DNA from: Prevotellamassilia sp.
Lineage (GTDB): Bacteria; Bacteroidota; Bacteroidia; Bacteroidales; Bacteroidaceae
Length of the DNA stretch: 43,176 bases
Direction: 5' to 3'
NCBI GenBank assembly: GCA_018383375.1
Contig: JAHAWW010000237.1
Coordinates: 1-43,176 of the forward strand
The notes below the pieces were generated by a model, which saw only the letters and a program-made list of their open reading frames with translations, did not search any database and had not been told where the DNA came from. Made by a program: the position numbers and the translations under genes. How positions within the stretch are numbered: position 1 is the stretch's first letter; every line of letters begins with the position of its first letter. Shown piece by piece: positions 27,292 to 36,389 of this stretch.

Positions 27292-27366
27292 TCCAACAAT
27301 ATAAACCTTATTACCCACACGCGGGCTCAACAAACATGACGCCTGCCTTAATCTAACGCTTACATC

Positions 27367-27927
27367 ATGCTTGACGTAAAACAATGCCTCGCTGACTGTG
27401 AGGAAAAAATGGAAATGAGTGTGCTCCACCTCGAAGAGACACTCTCACACATCCGTGCCGGTAAGGCCAACGTGCACATCCTCGACGAAATCCGTGTAAA
27501 CAACTACGGCGTGCCCGCACCACTCAACAACGTGGCTGCCATCACTACACCCGACGCACGTACCATCGCCATCAAACCATGGGACAAAAAAATGTTTCCC
27601 GTTATCGAGAAAGCCATCATCGATAGCAACGTGGGCATCATGCCCGAAAACAACGGCGAAGTCATCAGACTGGGCATACCCCCTCTCACCGAAGAGCGAC
27701 GCCGCGACCTGACCAAACAATGCAACAAAGAGGCCGAAGAGTGTAAAGTCGCCATCCGCAATGCCCGACGCGACGGCATCGAAAAACTCAAAAAGGCTAT
27801 CAAAGACGGACTGCCTGAAGACGTGGAAAAAGACGGCGAAGCCGACCTGCAGAAAATACACGATAAACAGGTGAAAAAAGTGGAAGAACTCCTTGCTGCC
27901 AAAAACAAGGAAATCATGACCGTGTAA
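27367..27927 (+). CDS. frr: Ribosome recycling factor
   Basis: RRF splits post-termination ribosomes together with EF-G. The 186-residue length is standard. [20 protein letters not shown] followed by [20 protein letters not shown] is the family core of domain II and hinge. [26 protein letters not shown]-like sequence (about 94-118) and the long C-terminal helix [13 protein letters not shown] complete domain I. It starts after the tandem-repeat promoter array and is followed 12 bases later by rsgA, another ribosome-related GTPase gene, so the two are likely cotranscribed. Confidence 0.98.
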   Translation: [186 protein letters not shown]

Positions 27928-27939
27928 ACCGCAACGAAT

Positions 27940-28881
27940 ATGCACGGCACTGTCATTCGCAACACGGGCAACAGCTATGTGGTACGCACCGACGAGGGTA
28001 AACTGCTCGACTGTAAAGTCAAAGGCAATTTCCGCCTGCGCGGCATACGTTCCACAAGCCCCGTTGCCGTGGGCGATGGCGTCACACTCAAACCCGCCGA
28101 CGACAACACCACGGCCTACATCACCGAGATAGACGAGCGACGCAACTATATCGTGCGCAAAGCGTCTAATCTTTCCAAACAAAGCCACATCCTTGCCGCC
28201 AACATCGACTTGGCTCTGCTCGTCGTCACCGTGGCAAGACCCGAAACCACCACCACCTTTATCGACCGATTTCTGGCCTCGGCAGAGGCCTATCGCGTGC
28301 CAACGGTGTTGGTGTTTAACAAAACCGACGAGCTCAACGACGACGAGCGCGCTCAGGCTGACTATCTGCAAGCCATCTACGGCGAAATCGGCTACGACTG
28401 CATCGCCATCAGTGCGCTCACCGGACAAGGCACAGACCGCCTGACCGAGATGATGGCCGGAAAAATCTGCTTGCTGGCCGGACACTCAGGCGTGGGTAAG
28501 TCTACACTCCTCAACCGACTCATTCCCACCGCACACGCCCGCACGGCCGAAGTCTCTGAAGCACACGGCACAGGTATGCACACCACCACCTTCAGCGAAC
28601 TCTATGACCTGCCCGGCCAAGACGGCGGAGCGGTCATCGACATTCCGGGCATCAAAGGCTTCGGCACCTTCAACATAGAGCCCGACGAGGTGGCACATTT
28701 CTTTCGCGACATCTTCAAAATTTCAGACGGTTGCCGCTTCAACAACTGCACCCACACACCCGAACCAGGATGCGCCGTGCTCGAAGCGCTCGAACAACAC
28801 CGGCTGGCGCCCTCACGCTATGCCTCCTATTTGTCTATGCGCGACGATAAAGACGAAGCCAAATATCGACCGGCCTTCTGA
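27940..28881 (+). CDS. rsgA: Small-ribosomal-subunit biogenesis GTPase RsgA
   Basis: RsgA is a circularly permuted GTPase that helps late maturation of the 30S subunit. The 313-residue product has an N-terminal OB-fold (about 1-75) and G4 NKTD (127-130). G1 is GHSGVGKST (181-189), after G4 as expected for the permuted order, and G3 is DIPG (234-237). The C-terminal zinc-binding set is Cys265, Cys270, His272 and Cys278 (CRFNNCTHTPEPGC). It lies 12 bases after frr and 31 bases before the NfeD-like gene, on the same strand, in what looks like one run of genes. Confidence 0.97.
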   Translation: MHGTVIRNTGNSYVVRTDEGKLLDCKVKGNFRLRGIRSTSPVAVGDGVTLKPADDNTTAYITEIDERRNYIVRKASNLSKQSHILAANIDLALLVVTVARPETTTTFIDRFLASAEAYRVPTVLVFNKTDELNDDERAQADYLQAIYGEIGYDCIAISALTGQGTDRLTEMMAGKICLLAGHSGVGKSTLLNRLIPTAHARTAEVSEAHGTGMHTTTFSELYDLPGQDGGAVIDIPGIKGFGTFNIEPDEVAHFFRDIFKISDGCRFNNCTHTPEPGCAVLEALEQHRLAPSRYASYLSMRDDKDEAKYRPAF

Positions 28882-28912
28882 CCACTCCTTATTTATATAT
28901 AAAGCACAACTT

Positions 28913-29392
28913 ATGTCTATCACGCTCATCATCATCTTGCTCGTCGTCGTGGCATTGATGCTCTTTGCCATCGAAGGCTTGCTCTTTCCCGGTTACGGCA
29001 TAGCCGGTATTACGGCAGCCGCCTGTGTGCTTGTGGCTGATGTGTTGGTCTATACCCAATGGGGAACGACAGCCGCCATTTTGAGCGTCCTGGTGTCGAC
29101 GGCCGTTGTCATCGGTTTTTTCTGGTGGTTTGCCCACTCCAAAGCCCTGGACCGCATGGCCCTGAACGCCACCATCGACTCCACGGCCCCCACAGCCGCA
29201 CAACGCTCTGTCACGGTGGGCGATGAAGGTGTGGCCCTCACCCGTCTGGCCCTCATCGGCCGCGCCGAAATCAACGGCAAAATCGTCGAGGTGAAATCTG
29301 AAAGCGGTTTCCTCGACGAGGGCACACCCATCGTGGTTTCGGCCATAGACGAAGCCGCCATCATGGTGAAACAAAACATCATCAAAGCATAA
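28913..29392 (+). CDS. NfeD-like membrane protein
   Basis: This 159-residue protein has two or three N-terminal hydrophobic segments (MSITLIIILLVVVALMLFAI, then about 25-45 and 50-70) and a soluble C-terminal OB-like domain (about 95-157, VGDEGVALTRLALIGRAEIN). That matches short NfeD proteins, which usually act beside an SPFH/flotillin membrane-scaffold protein. Start ATG at 28913 is preferred because the hydrophobic stretch begins there; an upstream in-frame start would overlap rsgA and add a polar tail. No flotillin gene follows; the next gene encodes a TlpA-like thioredoxin. Confidence 0.82.
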   Translation: MSITLIIILLVVVALMLFAIEGLLFPGYGIAGITAAACVLVADVLVYTQWGTTAAILSVLVSTAVVIGFFWWFAHSKALDRMALNATIDSTAPTAAQRSVTVGDEGVALTRLALIGRAEINGKIVEVKSESGFLDEGTPIVVSAIDEAAIMVKQNIIKA

Positions 29393-29413
29393 CACAAATC
29401 CATATTCACTGCA

Positions 29414-30487
29414 ATGAAAACTAAACTATTCACACTCTGTCTGGCCGCCATTATGGCCCTCGGCCTTCAAGCTCAGACCTACACCATCACGGGCAAAGCA
29501 CCCAAAGGCGAAAAACAAATATTCGTCACCCACTACACAACACGACAACGCGACACCATCAACGTGGCCCAAAACGGCAGCTTCAAACTCACACTCGACG
29601 CGGCCAAAGACCAAATCGTCGCCTTCTTAACAGAAAATTCGATGGACCTTTACGCCGTGGTCGACAACAATCTCACGGTCGATCTCGTCAACATGAAGGT
29701 GAGCGGCTCTGAAGAGAACACCCTGCTCTCAAACTACCAGTCTACCTATTCTGCCGAAAGCAAAGAGTTGGAGCGTATTGCCATAGAGATTAAGCCTTAC
29801 ATCAAGGATGAAAAACAAATCCCGGACTCCATAATGGCCGAATTGCGCAAGGCGAGGGAGGCTTATGGCAACAAAGTGGCCGAAGTGGCCCGCAAGGTGA
29901 GCAAAGAGCACACAGACAAACTCTTTCCGGCAGCCTTTTTGAAAATGGCGCAATATGACCTTGAAAAAGACGAACTGATTGCCATTGCCAAAAGCGGGGC
30001 TAAATTTATGGAAGCCGATATGATGAAAGGCTTGAAAAAAAACGCACAAGCCTGGGAGCGTCAAAGCATTGGCCAAAGTGTGACCGACCTCGTTATGCCC
30101 GACACCACCGGCGTGGAGCGCCACCTCACCGACTTTGTGGGACACGGCCAATATGTGCTGGTGGACTTCTGGGCCTCTTGGTGCGGTCCGTGCCGTCAAG
30201 AGATGCCCAACGTCAAAGCCGCTTATGCCAAATATCACGACAAGGGTTTCGACATCGTGGGCGTGTCGTTCGACAACAAACGCGAGGCTTGGGTCAACGC
30301 CATCAAGAAACTCGAACTCCCCTGGCACCACATCTCCGACCTCAAAGGCTGGAAATGTGCCGCATCTGAAGTCTATGGCATCAACTCCATACCAGCCACC
30401 ATCCTCTTCAACCCCGAGGGCAAAGTGATTGCCACCGACCTGCGCGGCGAAGCATTGGACAAGAAATTGGAAGAAATCTTCAAATAA
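29414..30487 (+). CDS. Exported TlpA/ResA-like thioredoxin-fold protein with N-terminal DUF4369-like domain
   Basis: The 357-residue product has a signal peptide (MKTKLFTLCLAAIMALGLQA, 1-20). A DUF4369-like beta-rich domain (about 22-110) and a helical linker (about 112-215) follow. The C-terminal thioredoxin/AhpC-TSA domain has the redox motif WCGPC (Cys257, Cys260) in YVLVDFWASWCGPCRQEMPN and a cis-proline segment NSIPATILF. It is probably a periplasmic thiol reductase, possibly supplied with electrons by the DsbD encoded a little downstream; that link is inference. It lies 21 bases after the NfeD-like gene and is followed by a terminator. Confidence 0.9.
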   Translation: MKTKLFTLCLAAIMALGLQAQTYTITGKAPKGEKQIFVTHYTTRQRDTINVAQNGSFKLTLDAAKDQIVAFLTENSMDLYAVVDNNLTVDLVNMKVSGSEENTLLSNYQSTYSAESKELERIAIEIKPYIKDEKQIPDSIMAELRKAREAYGNKVAEVARKVSKEHTDKLFPAAFLKMAQYDLEKDELIAIAKSGAKFMEADMMKGLKKNAQAWERQSIGQSVTDLVMPDTTGVERHLTDFVGHGQYVLVDFWASWCGPCRQEMPNVKAAYAKYHDKGFDIVGVSFDNKREAWVNAIKKLELPWHHISDLKGWKCAASEVYGINSIPATILFNPEGKVIATDLRGEALDKKLEEIFK

Positions 30488-30520
30488 CACCCTCTACCAA
30501 CCTAAATAGAGCATAAATAT

Positions 30521-30562
30521 GCGTGAAAGGCAGCCACTCGGGCCGGCTTTCGCGCCTTTTTG
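30521..30562 (+). terminator. Intrinsic terminator after the TlpA-like gene
   Basis: GCGTGAAAG pairs with CTTTCGCGC (one G-T pair) around a 17-base loop and is followed by CTTTTT. It lies 33 bases after the stop codon and just before the tRNA promoter. Confidence 0.7.
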
Positions 30563-30572
30563 TGTGCCAAAC

Positions 30573-30603
30573 TTTGCCTCTCGGCAGATTTGCTGTATTT
30601 TTG
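30573..30603 (+). promoter_or_regulatory. Promoter of tRNA-Arg
   Basis: TTTG (30573-30576), a 19-base spacer and TATTTTTG (30596-30603) match the Bacteroidetes consensus exactly. The tRNA begins 15 bases after the -7 box. Confidence 0.75.
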
Positions 30604-30618
30604 CACACACTTACGGTC

Positions 30619-30690
30619 GCCCTTGTAGTTCAATGGATAGAACAACTCCCTCCTAAGGAGTAGATATGAGTTCGATTCTCATCGGGGGTA
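30619..30690 (+). tRNA. tRNA-Arg, anticodon CCT
   Basis: All four arms fold. The acceptor is GCCCTTG with CGGGGGT (three G-T pairs); the D-stem is GTTC/GAAC; the anticodon stem is ACTCC/GGAGT with loop CTCCTAA (anticodon CCT, codon AGG). The T-stem is ATGAG/CTCAT with loop TTCGATT; the discriminator is A at 30690. Length is 72 bases. CCA is not encoded in the DNA. Confidence 0.93.
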
Positions 30691-30792
30691 CAAAAAACAC
30701 CAAACGCTTTTTAATTCACCTACCAACAAGTCGCCATACCACTTCTACATCAGACTTGTTTCCCATCTTCTTTCTAAACGACCACATCTCGT

Positions 30793-32853
30793 ATGAAAAA
30801 ATCGTTTGCCCTTATGGCGCTTTGTCTGCTGTTTGTCTTGTCGGCTACGGCACAAGTCAAATTCACCGTAGATTACAAGCGCGTTTCACCCACTGAGCTC
30901 CACATCGTCTTCAAAGGCAAGGCCGACAAAGGCTGGCACGTCTACTCGGCTCAGGTGCCGGCCGACGGACCCAACCCGACGGCGTTCGTCGTGGACAAAA
31001 TCAGTGGAGCCAAACTCAAAGGCGGCCTCGTAGAAGGAGCCGGCAAGAAGACCGAATATGACGATATGTTCATGATGAACGTGGGCTATTTTGAAGGCAA
31101 TATGACTTTCACCCAAAAGGTGGAAATCACTGAGAAGAACTTTGCCATTGAAGGTTATCTCGACTATCAAGCCTGCGGCGAAGGGCAATGTATCGTGGAC
31201 AAGGCCGAATGTAAACAATCAGGCACAGACGGCCCGACGGCCACGACACCTGAAAAGGTGGCACCGGCAGAGCCAACCGCTGCAGTTCCGACCGTATCAG
31301 CACCCACCACGACAGAGGACGGCACCATGACTGCCGCCCTCGATTCAGTTTTGGCCGAAACCTCACCAGAGGCCCCCATAGCCACAGCCACCACGGCCGA
31401 CAGCAATCTGATAAAAGCTTGGTGGTCGCCCTCGATTGGCAATCTCAAGGCCCTTGGCGGCGATGAAGCTGCCGTGGCCGACTTGGCGTTTTGGTATATC
31501 TTCATCTTAGGTTTCTTGGGCGGTCTCGTGGCCCTTTGCACCCCCTGTGTATGGCCCATCATCCCCATGACAGTGAGCTTCTTCCTCAAACGCACAAAAG
31601 ACCGCAAGAAAGCCATTCGCGACGCCGTGCTCTATGGTTGCTCCATCGTGGTGATTTATGTGGCCTTAGGACTCATCGTCACTTCAATTTTCGGTGCCAG
31701 TGCGCTCAACGACCTCTCTACCAACGCCATTTTCAACATCTTCTTTTTCTTGATGCTCTTGGTGTTTGCCGCCAGCTTCTTTGGCGGATTTGAAATCACC
31801 CTGCCGTCGTCGTGGGGCAATGCCGTAGACAGCAAAGCCGACAAGACAACCGGCCTCTTGAGCATTTTCCTCATGGCCTTCACCCTCTCTTTGGTGAGCT
31901 TTTCTTGCACGGGTCCGGTCATTGGTTTCCTGCTTGTCGAAGCCAGCACATCGGGTGGCAGCATCTTGGCACCTGCCGTGGGAATGCTGGGCTTTGCCTT
32001 GGCTTTGGCTTTGCCTTTCACCCTCTTCGCCCTCTTCCCTTCATGGCTCAAGAGCGCACCCAAGAGCGGTGGCTGGCTCAATGTGGTGAAGGTGGTTTTG
32101 GGTTTCCTCGAATTGGCTTTTGCACTCAAATTTCTCTCAGTGGCCGACTTGGCCTATGGCTGGCATCTGCTCGACCGCGAAACCTTCCTCGCGCTTTGGA
32201 TTGTCATTTTTGCCTTGTTGGGCTTTTATCTGTTGGGCAAAATCAAGTTTCCCCACGACGACGACAATACCAAAGTGAGTGTGCCGCGTTTTTTTATGGC
32301 GCTCTGCTCATTGGCTTTTGCCGTGTATATGGTGCCCGGACTTTGGGGCGCTCCGCTCAAGGCCGTCAGTGCCTTCGCGCCACCCATGAAGACCCAAGAC
32401 TTCAATCTTGACCCGGTGAAGGTTGAAGCCCACTTCACCGACTACGATGCCGGTATGGCCTATGCCCGCCAGACGGGCCGCCCGGTGATTGTAGACTTCA
32501 CCGGCCACGGTTGCGTCAACTGCCGCCAGATGGAGATGGCAGTGTGGTACGACCCTGCCGTGCGCGACCTGCTGATGAAAGACTACGTGCTCATTTCGCT
32601 TTATGTCGACGATAAGACGCGTCTGCCCGAGCCCATTGTGGTAAATGTGGACGGCAAAGAAGAGAAGCTCCGCACCATAGGCGACAAATGGAGCTATCTG
32701 CAGCGTATGAAGTTCGGCGCCAATGCCCAACCTTTCTACGTTATTCTCAATCACGACGGACAACCGCTCATGCCGGCCTACACTTTCGACACCAGCGTAT
32801 CAAAATTCATTGATTTCCTTAAAGAAGGCAAGAGCAAACTGATGGCCCAATAA
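30793..32853 (+). CDS. dsbD: Thiol:disulfide interchange protein DsbD
   Basis: DsbD carries electrons from cytoplasmic thioredoxin across the inner membrane to periplasmic thiol proteins. The 686-residue product has a signal peptide (1-20) and an N-terminal DsbD-alpha-like domain (about 22-140) with Cys128, Cys133 and Cys140. A Thr/Ala/Pro-rich linker (about 143-205) leads to the membrane domain (about 232-525), whose redox cysteines fall in CTPCVWP (Cys249, Cys252) and FSCTGP (Cys372). The C-terminal thioredoxin domain has C574-V-N-C577. The second membrane cysteine partner is therefore offset from the first, as in the family. It follows the tRNA on the same strand. Confidence 0.95.
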   Translation: MKKSFALMALCLLFVLSATAQVKFTVDYKRVSPTELHIVFKGKADKGWHVYSAQVPADGPNPTAFVVDKISGAKLKGGLVEGAGKKTEYDDMFMMNVGYFEGNMTFTQKVEITEKNFAIEGYLDYQACGEGQCIVDKAECKQSGTDGPTATTPEKVAPAEPTAAVPTVSAPTTTEDGTMTAALDSVLAETSPEAPIATATTADSNLIKAWWSPSIGNLKALGGDEAAVADLAFWYIFILGFLGGLVALCTPCVWPIIPMTVSFFLKRTKDRKKAIRDAVLYGCSIVVIYVALGLIVTSIFGASALNDLSTNAIFNIFFFLMLLVFAASFFGGFEITLPSSWGNAVDSKADKTTGLLSIFLMAFTLSLVSFSCTGPVIGFLLVEASTSGGSILAPAVGMLGFALALALPFTLFALFPSWLKSAPKSGGWLNVVKVVLGFLELAFALKFLSVADLAYGWHLLDRETFLALWIVIFALLGFYLLGKIKFPHDDDNTKVSVPRFFMALCSLAFAVYMVPGLWGAPLKAVSAFAPPMKTQDFNLDPVKVEAHFTDYDAGMAYARQTGRPVIVDFTGHGCVNCRQMEMAVWYDPAVRDLLMKDYVLISLYVDDKTRLPEPIVVNVDGKEEKLRTIGDKWSYLQRMKFGANAQPFYVILNHDGQPLMPAYTFDTSVSKFIDFLKEGKSKLMAQ

Positions 32854-32882
32854 AGAAGTCATCGGACTTCATCCCTAAAAAA

Positions 32883-32919
32883 CGTCCCCGAGCGAGTTTT
32901 TTCAACTCATTCGGGGACG
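32883..32919. terminator. Terminator between dsbD and the DUF4294 gene
   Basis: CGTCCCCGA pairs with TCGGGGACG, with further GAGT/ACTC pairing, around a T-rich loop. It lies 30 bases after dsbD and between convergent genes, so it could work in both directions. Confidence 0.75.
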
Positions 32920-32991
32920 CATTATTTTGAAATATATCAATTGAAACGTGAGGCAGGAATGTCATGGGCGGCAGAATAAGAAGGTGCCGAC

Positions 32992-33639
32992 TCAGAGTTG
33001 ACCGCTCTCCACCATTCTCACCACGCGCTCAATATAGCGATCTTCGCCCTTAGGGTCGTAGCGTTTGGTGAGGCTGTTGCCAAAACAGAAAGCGATGGCT
33101 TGATACATATTGGCTTTGAAGGCACCAATAAACGCCTGAGCAATATCATAACCCGTCTGCCCACATTCACGGTCGATGAGTTTCACCAACAACCGCCCCT
33201 GCGAACGGGTGAGTTTCTTGAGCGTGGGCGTATATTGTTTTTTGAGCCCTTCCTCGACGCGTTTCAGATGTTCGGCCCGCTCTTTTTTTGTGGGCAAAGT
33301 CTGGATAAAATCATAAGTTTCAATGACGGTGTAGCGTGCCAGTTTAGCCAAGGGCAAAAGACGTTTGACATTGGCCACGAGACGATTGTAGCGGTCGCGT
33401 TCTTTCTGGTTTTTGAAATTGAGCGGCGGATATTTATAGAAGGTGGGCAAGACAATGTGTGCCACGCTGTCGCCGCCATAAAAGGCACGCGCGTGCATCA
33501 CCTTGATTTCAAGGTTGATGGCCGGCGGCTCATCGCTGTCGGGCACGTCGTCTACGTCGGGCACCGTTTGGGCCGATAGCGTCAGTGAGGCCACTAAAGC
33601 CATCAACAGCAAAATGTATTTAGTCAGTGATTGGCACAT
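32992..33639 (-). CDS. DUF4294 family exported protein
   Basis: The function is unknown. The 215-residue product has a signal peptide (about 1-23, ending SLTLSA) and a Pro/Asp-rich segment (PDVDDVPDSDEPPAIN). A mostly helical domain contains FYKYPPLNFKNQKERDRYNRLVANVKRLLPLAKLAR and, later, GRLLVKLIDRECGQTGYDIAQ. These match the DUF4294 family of Bacteroidetes. It is divergent from rnr with a 184-base gap and convergent with dsbD. No regulatory link can be read from the sequence. Confidence 0.85.
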   Translation of the reverse strand: MCQSLTKYILLLMALVASLTLSAQTVPDVDDVPDSDEPPAINLEIKVMHARAFYGGDSVAHIVLPTFYKYPPLNFKNQKERDRYNRLVANVKRLLPLAKLARYTVIETYDFIQTLPTKKERAEHLKRVEEGLKKQYTPTLKKLTRSQGRLLVKLIDRECGQTGYDIAQAFIGAFKANMYQAIAFCFGNSLTKRYDPKGEDRYIERVVRMVESGQL

Positions 33640-33716
33640 AGTCTGAACGCGAAATTAGCAAGAAAAACAATAGCCACACGTTATTTATCCTTAAACACGC
33701 CAATTCCCCCATATGT

Positions 33717-33752
33717 TTTGATGTATTTTTTAACGAAATAAGCCTACATTTG
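33717..33752 (+). promoter_or_regulatory. Candidate promoter of rnr
   Basis: TACATTTG (33745-33752) is a good -7 box; the nearest TTTG (33717-33720) is 24 bases upstream, too far for the usual spacing. Confidence 0.35.
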
Positions 33753-33823
33753 CCATTAGAAGCATCCATGCAACCTCTTGTGGCACATGTATGGACATTG
33801 TTTTTCAACAAAAAAGACACACT

Positions 33824-36142
33824 ATGGGACGACAGAAAAAAACAGAAAGCGGACGGATGAAAAAGCAGGCAATTGTCGACCTCTTGCTCGACACCTTCAA
33901 TGCTCACCCCGACGAGAGCTTCAACGTCAAGAAAATATTTCAGTTGGTCGACGCCAAAAATCACCCGACCAAGATGCTGGTGATGGATGCGCTCGAAGAC
34001 TTGGTGCTCGACGATTATGTCAACACCGACGGCCACGGCAACTATACCGCCGCCGTGCGGTCTAACGTGATGGAAGGCACATTCCGCCGCAAACGCAATG
34101 GTCACAACTCTTTCGAACCCGACGACGGCGGCAAGAGCATCCTCGTGTGTGAACGCAACTCTATGCACGCCCTCGATGGCGACCGTGTCAGAGTGTCGAT
34201 GATGGCCCGGCGGTCCGGCCATACGCGAGAAGCAGAAGTAACCGAAATCATCCAGCGTGCCAACGACACCTTCGTGGGACAGTTGCAGGTGGAGAAAGGT
34301 TTTGGTTTCCTCGTCACCGAAGGGCGCTCACTGGCCAACGACATTTTCATTCCCAAAGACAAACTCGGCGGCGGCAAGACAGGCGACAAAGCCGTGGTCA
34401 AAATCATCGAGTGGCCCACCGACACCAAGAGTCCCATAGGCAAAGTGGTGGATATCCTCGGCCGGCAAGGCGAAAACAACGCCGAAATGCACGCCATCTT
34501 GGCCCAATACGGCTTGCCCTATCGCTATCCGGCCAACGTGGAGAAGGCTGCCGAAAAGCTCCAACCCGACATTACCCCCGAAGAGATAGCCCGCCGTGAA
34601 GACTTCCGCGGCGTCACCACCTTTACCATCGACCCCAAAGACGCCAAAGATTTCGACGACGCGCTCTCCATCCGCCGTGCTGAAGGCCAAAACTGGGAGG
34701 TGGGTGTGCACATTGCCGACGTGTCTCACTATGTCAAAGAGGGCGACATCATCGACCGCGAAGCCCAAAAGCGCGCCACAAGCGTCTATCTCGTCGACCG
34801 CACTATTCCCATGCTGCCCGAGCGACTCTGCAACTACATTTGTTCGCTCCGTCCCGACGAAGACAAACTGGCGTATTCGGTCATTTTTGTGCTCGACGAC
34901 CAAGCTCACATCGTACGCTGGCATCTGGCCCACACCGTGATACGCTCCAACCGCCGCTTCGCCTATGAAGAGGTGCAGGCCATGCTCGAACGCAACCGCC
35001 AAGCCTCTCCCGAAGACCTCACAGCTCCCGGCGACCACCCCGAACCACTGCCTGAGGGCGCACCCCTCGAGGGAGAATATGCCGAAGAGATTGTCACGCT
35101 CAACCGTTTGGCCAAACTCTTGCGTGCCGCTCGGTTTAAGAACGGCGCCATAGGCTTCGACCGTGCCGAGGTGAGATTTGAAATAGATGACAAAGGCCAT
35201 CCCGTTTCCACATACGTCAAAGTGGCCAAAGACGCCAACAAACTCGTCGAAGAGTTTATGCTCTTGGCCAACCGCACCGTGGCCGAAAGCATAGGGCGTG
35301 TGGGCAAAGGCAAAAAGCCCAAAGTGTTCCCCTATCGCATTCACGACGTGCCCGACCCCGAGAAACTTGAAAAACTCCGTGCCTTCATCACCAAGTTTGG
35401 TTATCGTCTGCGCACCGAAGGTTCCAAGACCGACATCTCCAAAAGTCTCAACGCCCTGCTCCAAGAGGCCAAAGGCAAGAAAGAAGAAAACGCCGTTGAA
35501 ATGGTGGCCCTTCGCGCCATGATGAAAGCCCGCTACAGCATACACAACATTGGACACTACGGCTTGATGTTTACCTACTACACCCACTTCACCTCGCCTA
35601 TCCGCCGCTATCCCGACACGATGGTCCACCGTCTGCTCACACGCTATGCCGAAGGTGGACGTTCGGTCAATGCCGCCAAATATGAGGAATTGTGCGAACA
35701 TTCATCGGATATGGAACAGATAGCCGCCACAGCCGAACGTGCCAGCATCAAATACAAGCAAGTGGAGTTTATGGCCGACCGCCTCGGTGAGGAATTCACC
35801 GGCACCATTTCGGGTGTCACCGAGTTTGGTCTGTATGTGGAGGTGGACGAAAACAAATGCGAAGGTATGATACCGATGCGCACTTTGCTCGACGACTATT
35901 ATGAGTTTGACGAGCGCAACTATTGCCTCATCGGCCGCCGAACCCACCACCGCTATAATCTTGGCGACAAGGTGAAAATCCGTGTGGAACGCGCTAATCT
36001 GGAGCGCCGACAGCTTGATTTCTCCATCATTTCAGACGTCAAAACCCCTGCCGCCCCACAGCCTTCCCTGCCGAAAAAGGGGGCCAAATCTGCCGGCCGC
36101 AAAGGCAAAGCCAAACAGGCTCCAAAAGGCCGTCGACGCTGA
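33824..36142 (+). CDS. rnr: Ribonuclease R
   Basis: RNase R is a processive 3'-5' exoribonuclease that degrades structured RNA and takes part in RNA quality control. Start ATG at 33824 (MGRQKKTESGRMKK) is preferred over an in-frame ATG 11 codons upstream, because the basic N-terminus is more typical; either is possible. Of 772 residues, a winged-helix N-terminal domain (about 15-80) is followed by cold-shock OB domains (about 80-240). The RNB catalytic domain (about 270-610) has DPKDAKDFDDALS, carrying the metal-binding aspartates. An S1 domain (about 655-735, GTISGVTEFGLYVEVDENKC) and a Lys/Arg-rich tail (KKGAKSAGRKGKAKQAPKG) follow. Confidence 0.95.
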   Translation: MGRQKKTESGRMKKQAIVDLLLDTFNAHPDESFNVKKIFQLVDAKNHPTKMLVMDALEDLVLDDYVNTDGHGNYTAAVRSNVMEGTFRRKRNGHNSFEPDDGGKSILVCERNSMHALDGDRVRVSMMARRSGHTREAEVTEIIQRANDTFVGQLQVEKGFGFLVTEGRSLANDIFIPKDKLGGGKTGDKAVVKIIEWPTDTKSPIGKVVDILGRQGENNAEMHAILAQYGLPYRYPANVEKAAEKLQPDITPEEIARREDFRGVTTFTIDPKDAKDFDDALSIRRAEGQNWEVGVHIADVSHYVKEGDIIDREAQKRATSVYLVDRTIPMLPERLCNYICSLRPDEDKLAYSVIFVLDDQAHIVRWHLAHTVIRSNRRFAYEEVQAMLERNRQASPEDLTAPGDHPEPLPEGAPLEGEYAEEIVTLNRLAKLLRAARFKNGAIGFDRAEVRFEIDDKGHPVSTYVKVAKDANKLVEEFMLLANRTVAESIGRVGKGKKPKVFPYRIHDVPDPEKLEKLRAFITKFGYRLRTEGSKTDISKSLNALLQEAKGKKEENAVEMVALRAMMKARYSIHNIGHYGLMFTYYTHFTSPIRRYPDTMVHRLLTRYAEGGRSVNAAKYEELCEHSSDMEQIAATAERASIKYKQVEFMADRLGEEFTGTISGVTEFGLYVEVDENKCEGMIPMRTLLDDYYEFDERNYCLIGRRTHHRYNLGDKVKIRVERANLERRQLDFSIISDVKTPAAPQPSLPKKGAKSAGRKGKAKQAPKGRRR

Positions 36143-36300
36143 GACAAAGTTATTCGGTTCAAGGCGGTGTGTCATAATAGCCAATCTGCTGCGTTGCTAT
36201 CGGATTTGGGATTTTGACACACCCTCTTTGATGCCGATAAACACACTTCAAGCCGTCTTCATCTCATCGCGAAACTCTGCTTTGTCACGCCTCAAAGCCC

Positions 36301-36389
36301 AAACATTTTCCGTTTTACGACAAAAACCGCTCAAAACATTTTCCGTTTTACGACAAAAACCTCCAAAAACATTTTCCATTTTACGACAT
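36301..36389 (+). repeat. 33-bp direct repeats, three copies, upstream of the ATPase gene
   Basis: AAACATTTTCCGTTTTACGAC begins at 36301, 36334 and 36367 (the third copy has A for G), each followed by AAAAACC- or ATATTG-like sequence. The period is exactly 33 bases, close to three helical turns. The third copy overlaps the -33 region of the ATPase promoter. Confidence 0.85.

Noticed and set aside
33791-33823. Upstream in-frame ATG for rnr
   Set aside because: It would add MDIVFQQKRHT, atypical for the family; the next ATG gives a normal basic start. It is not excluded.
36301-36389. CRISPR-like array
   Set aside because: Copies follow each other with almost no spacer (the repeat fills nearly the whole 33-base period), only three copies exist, and no cas gene is present.
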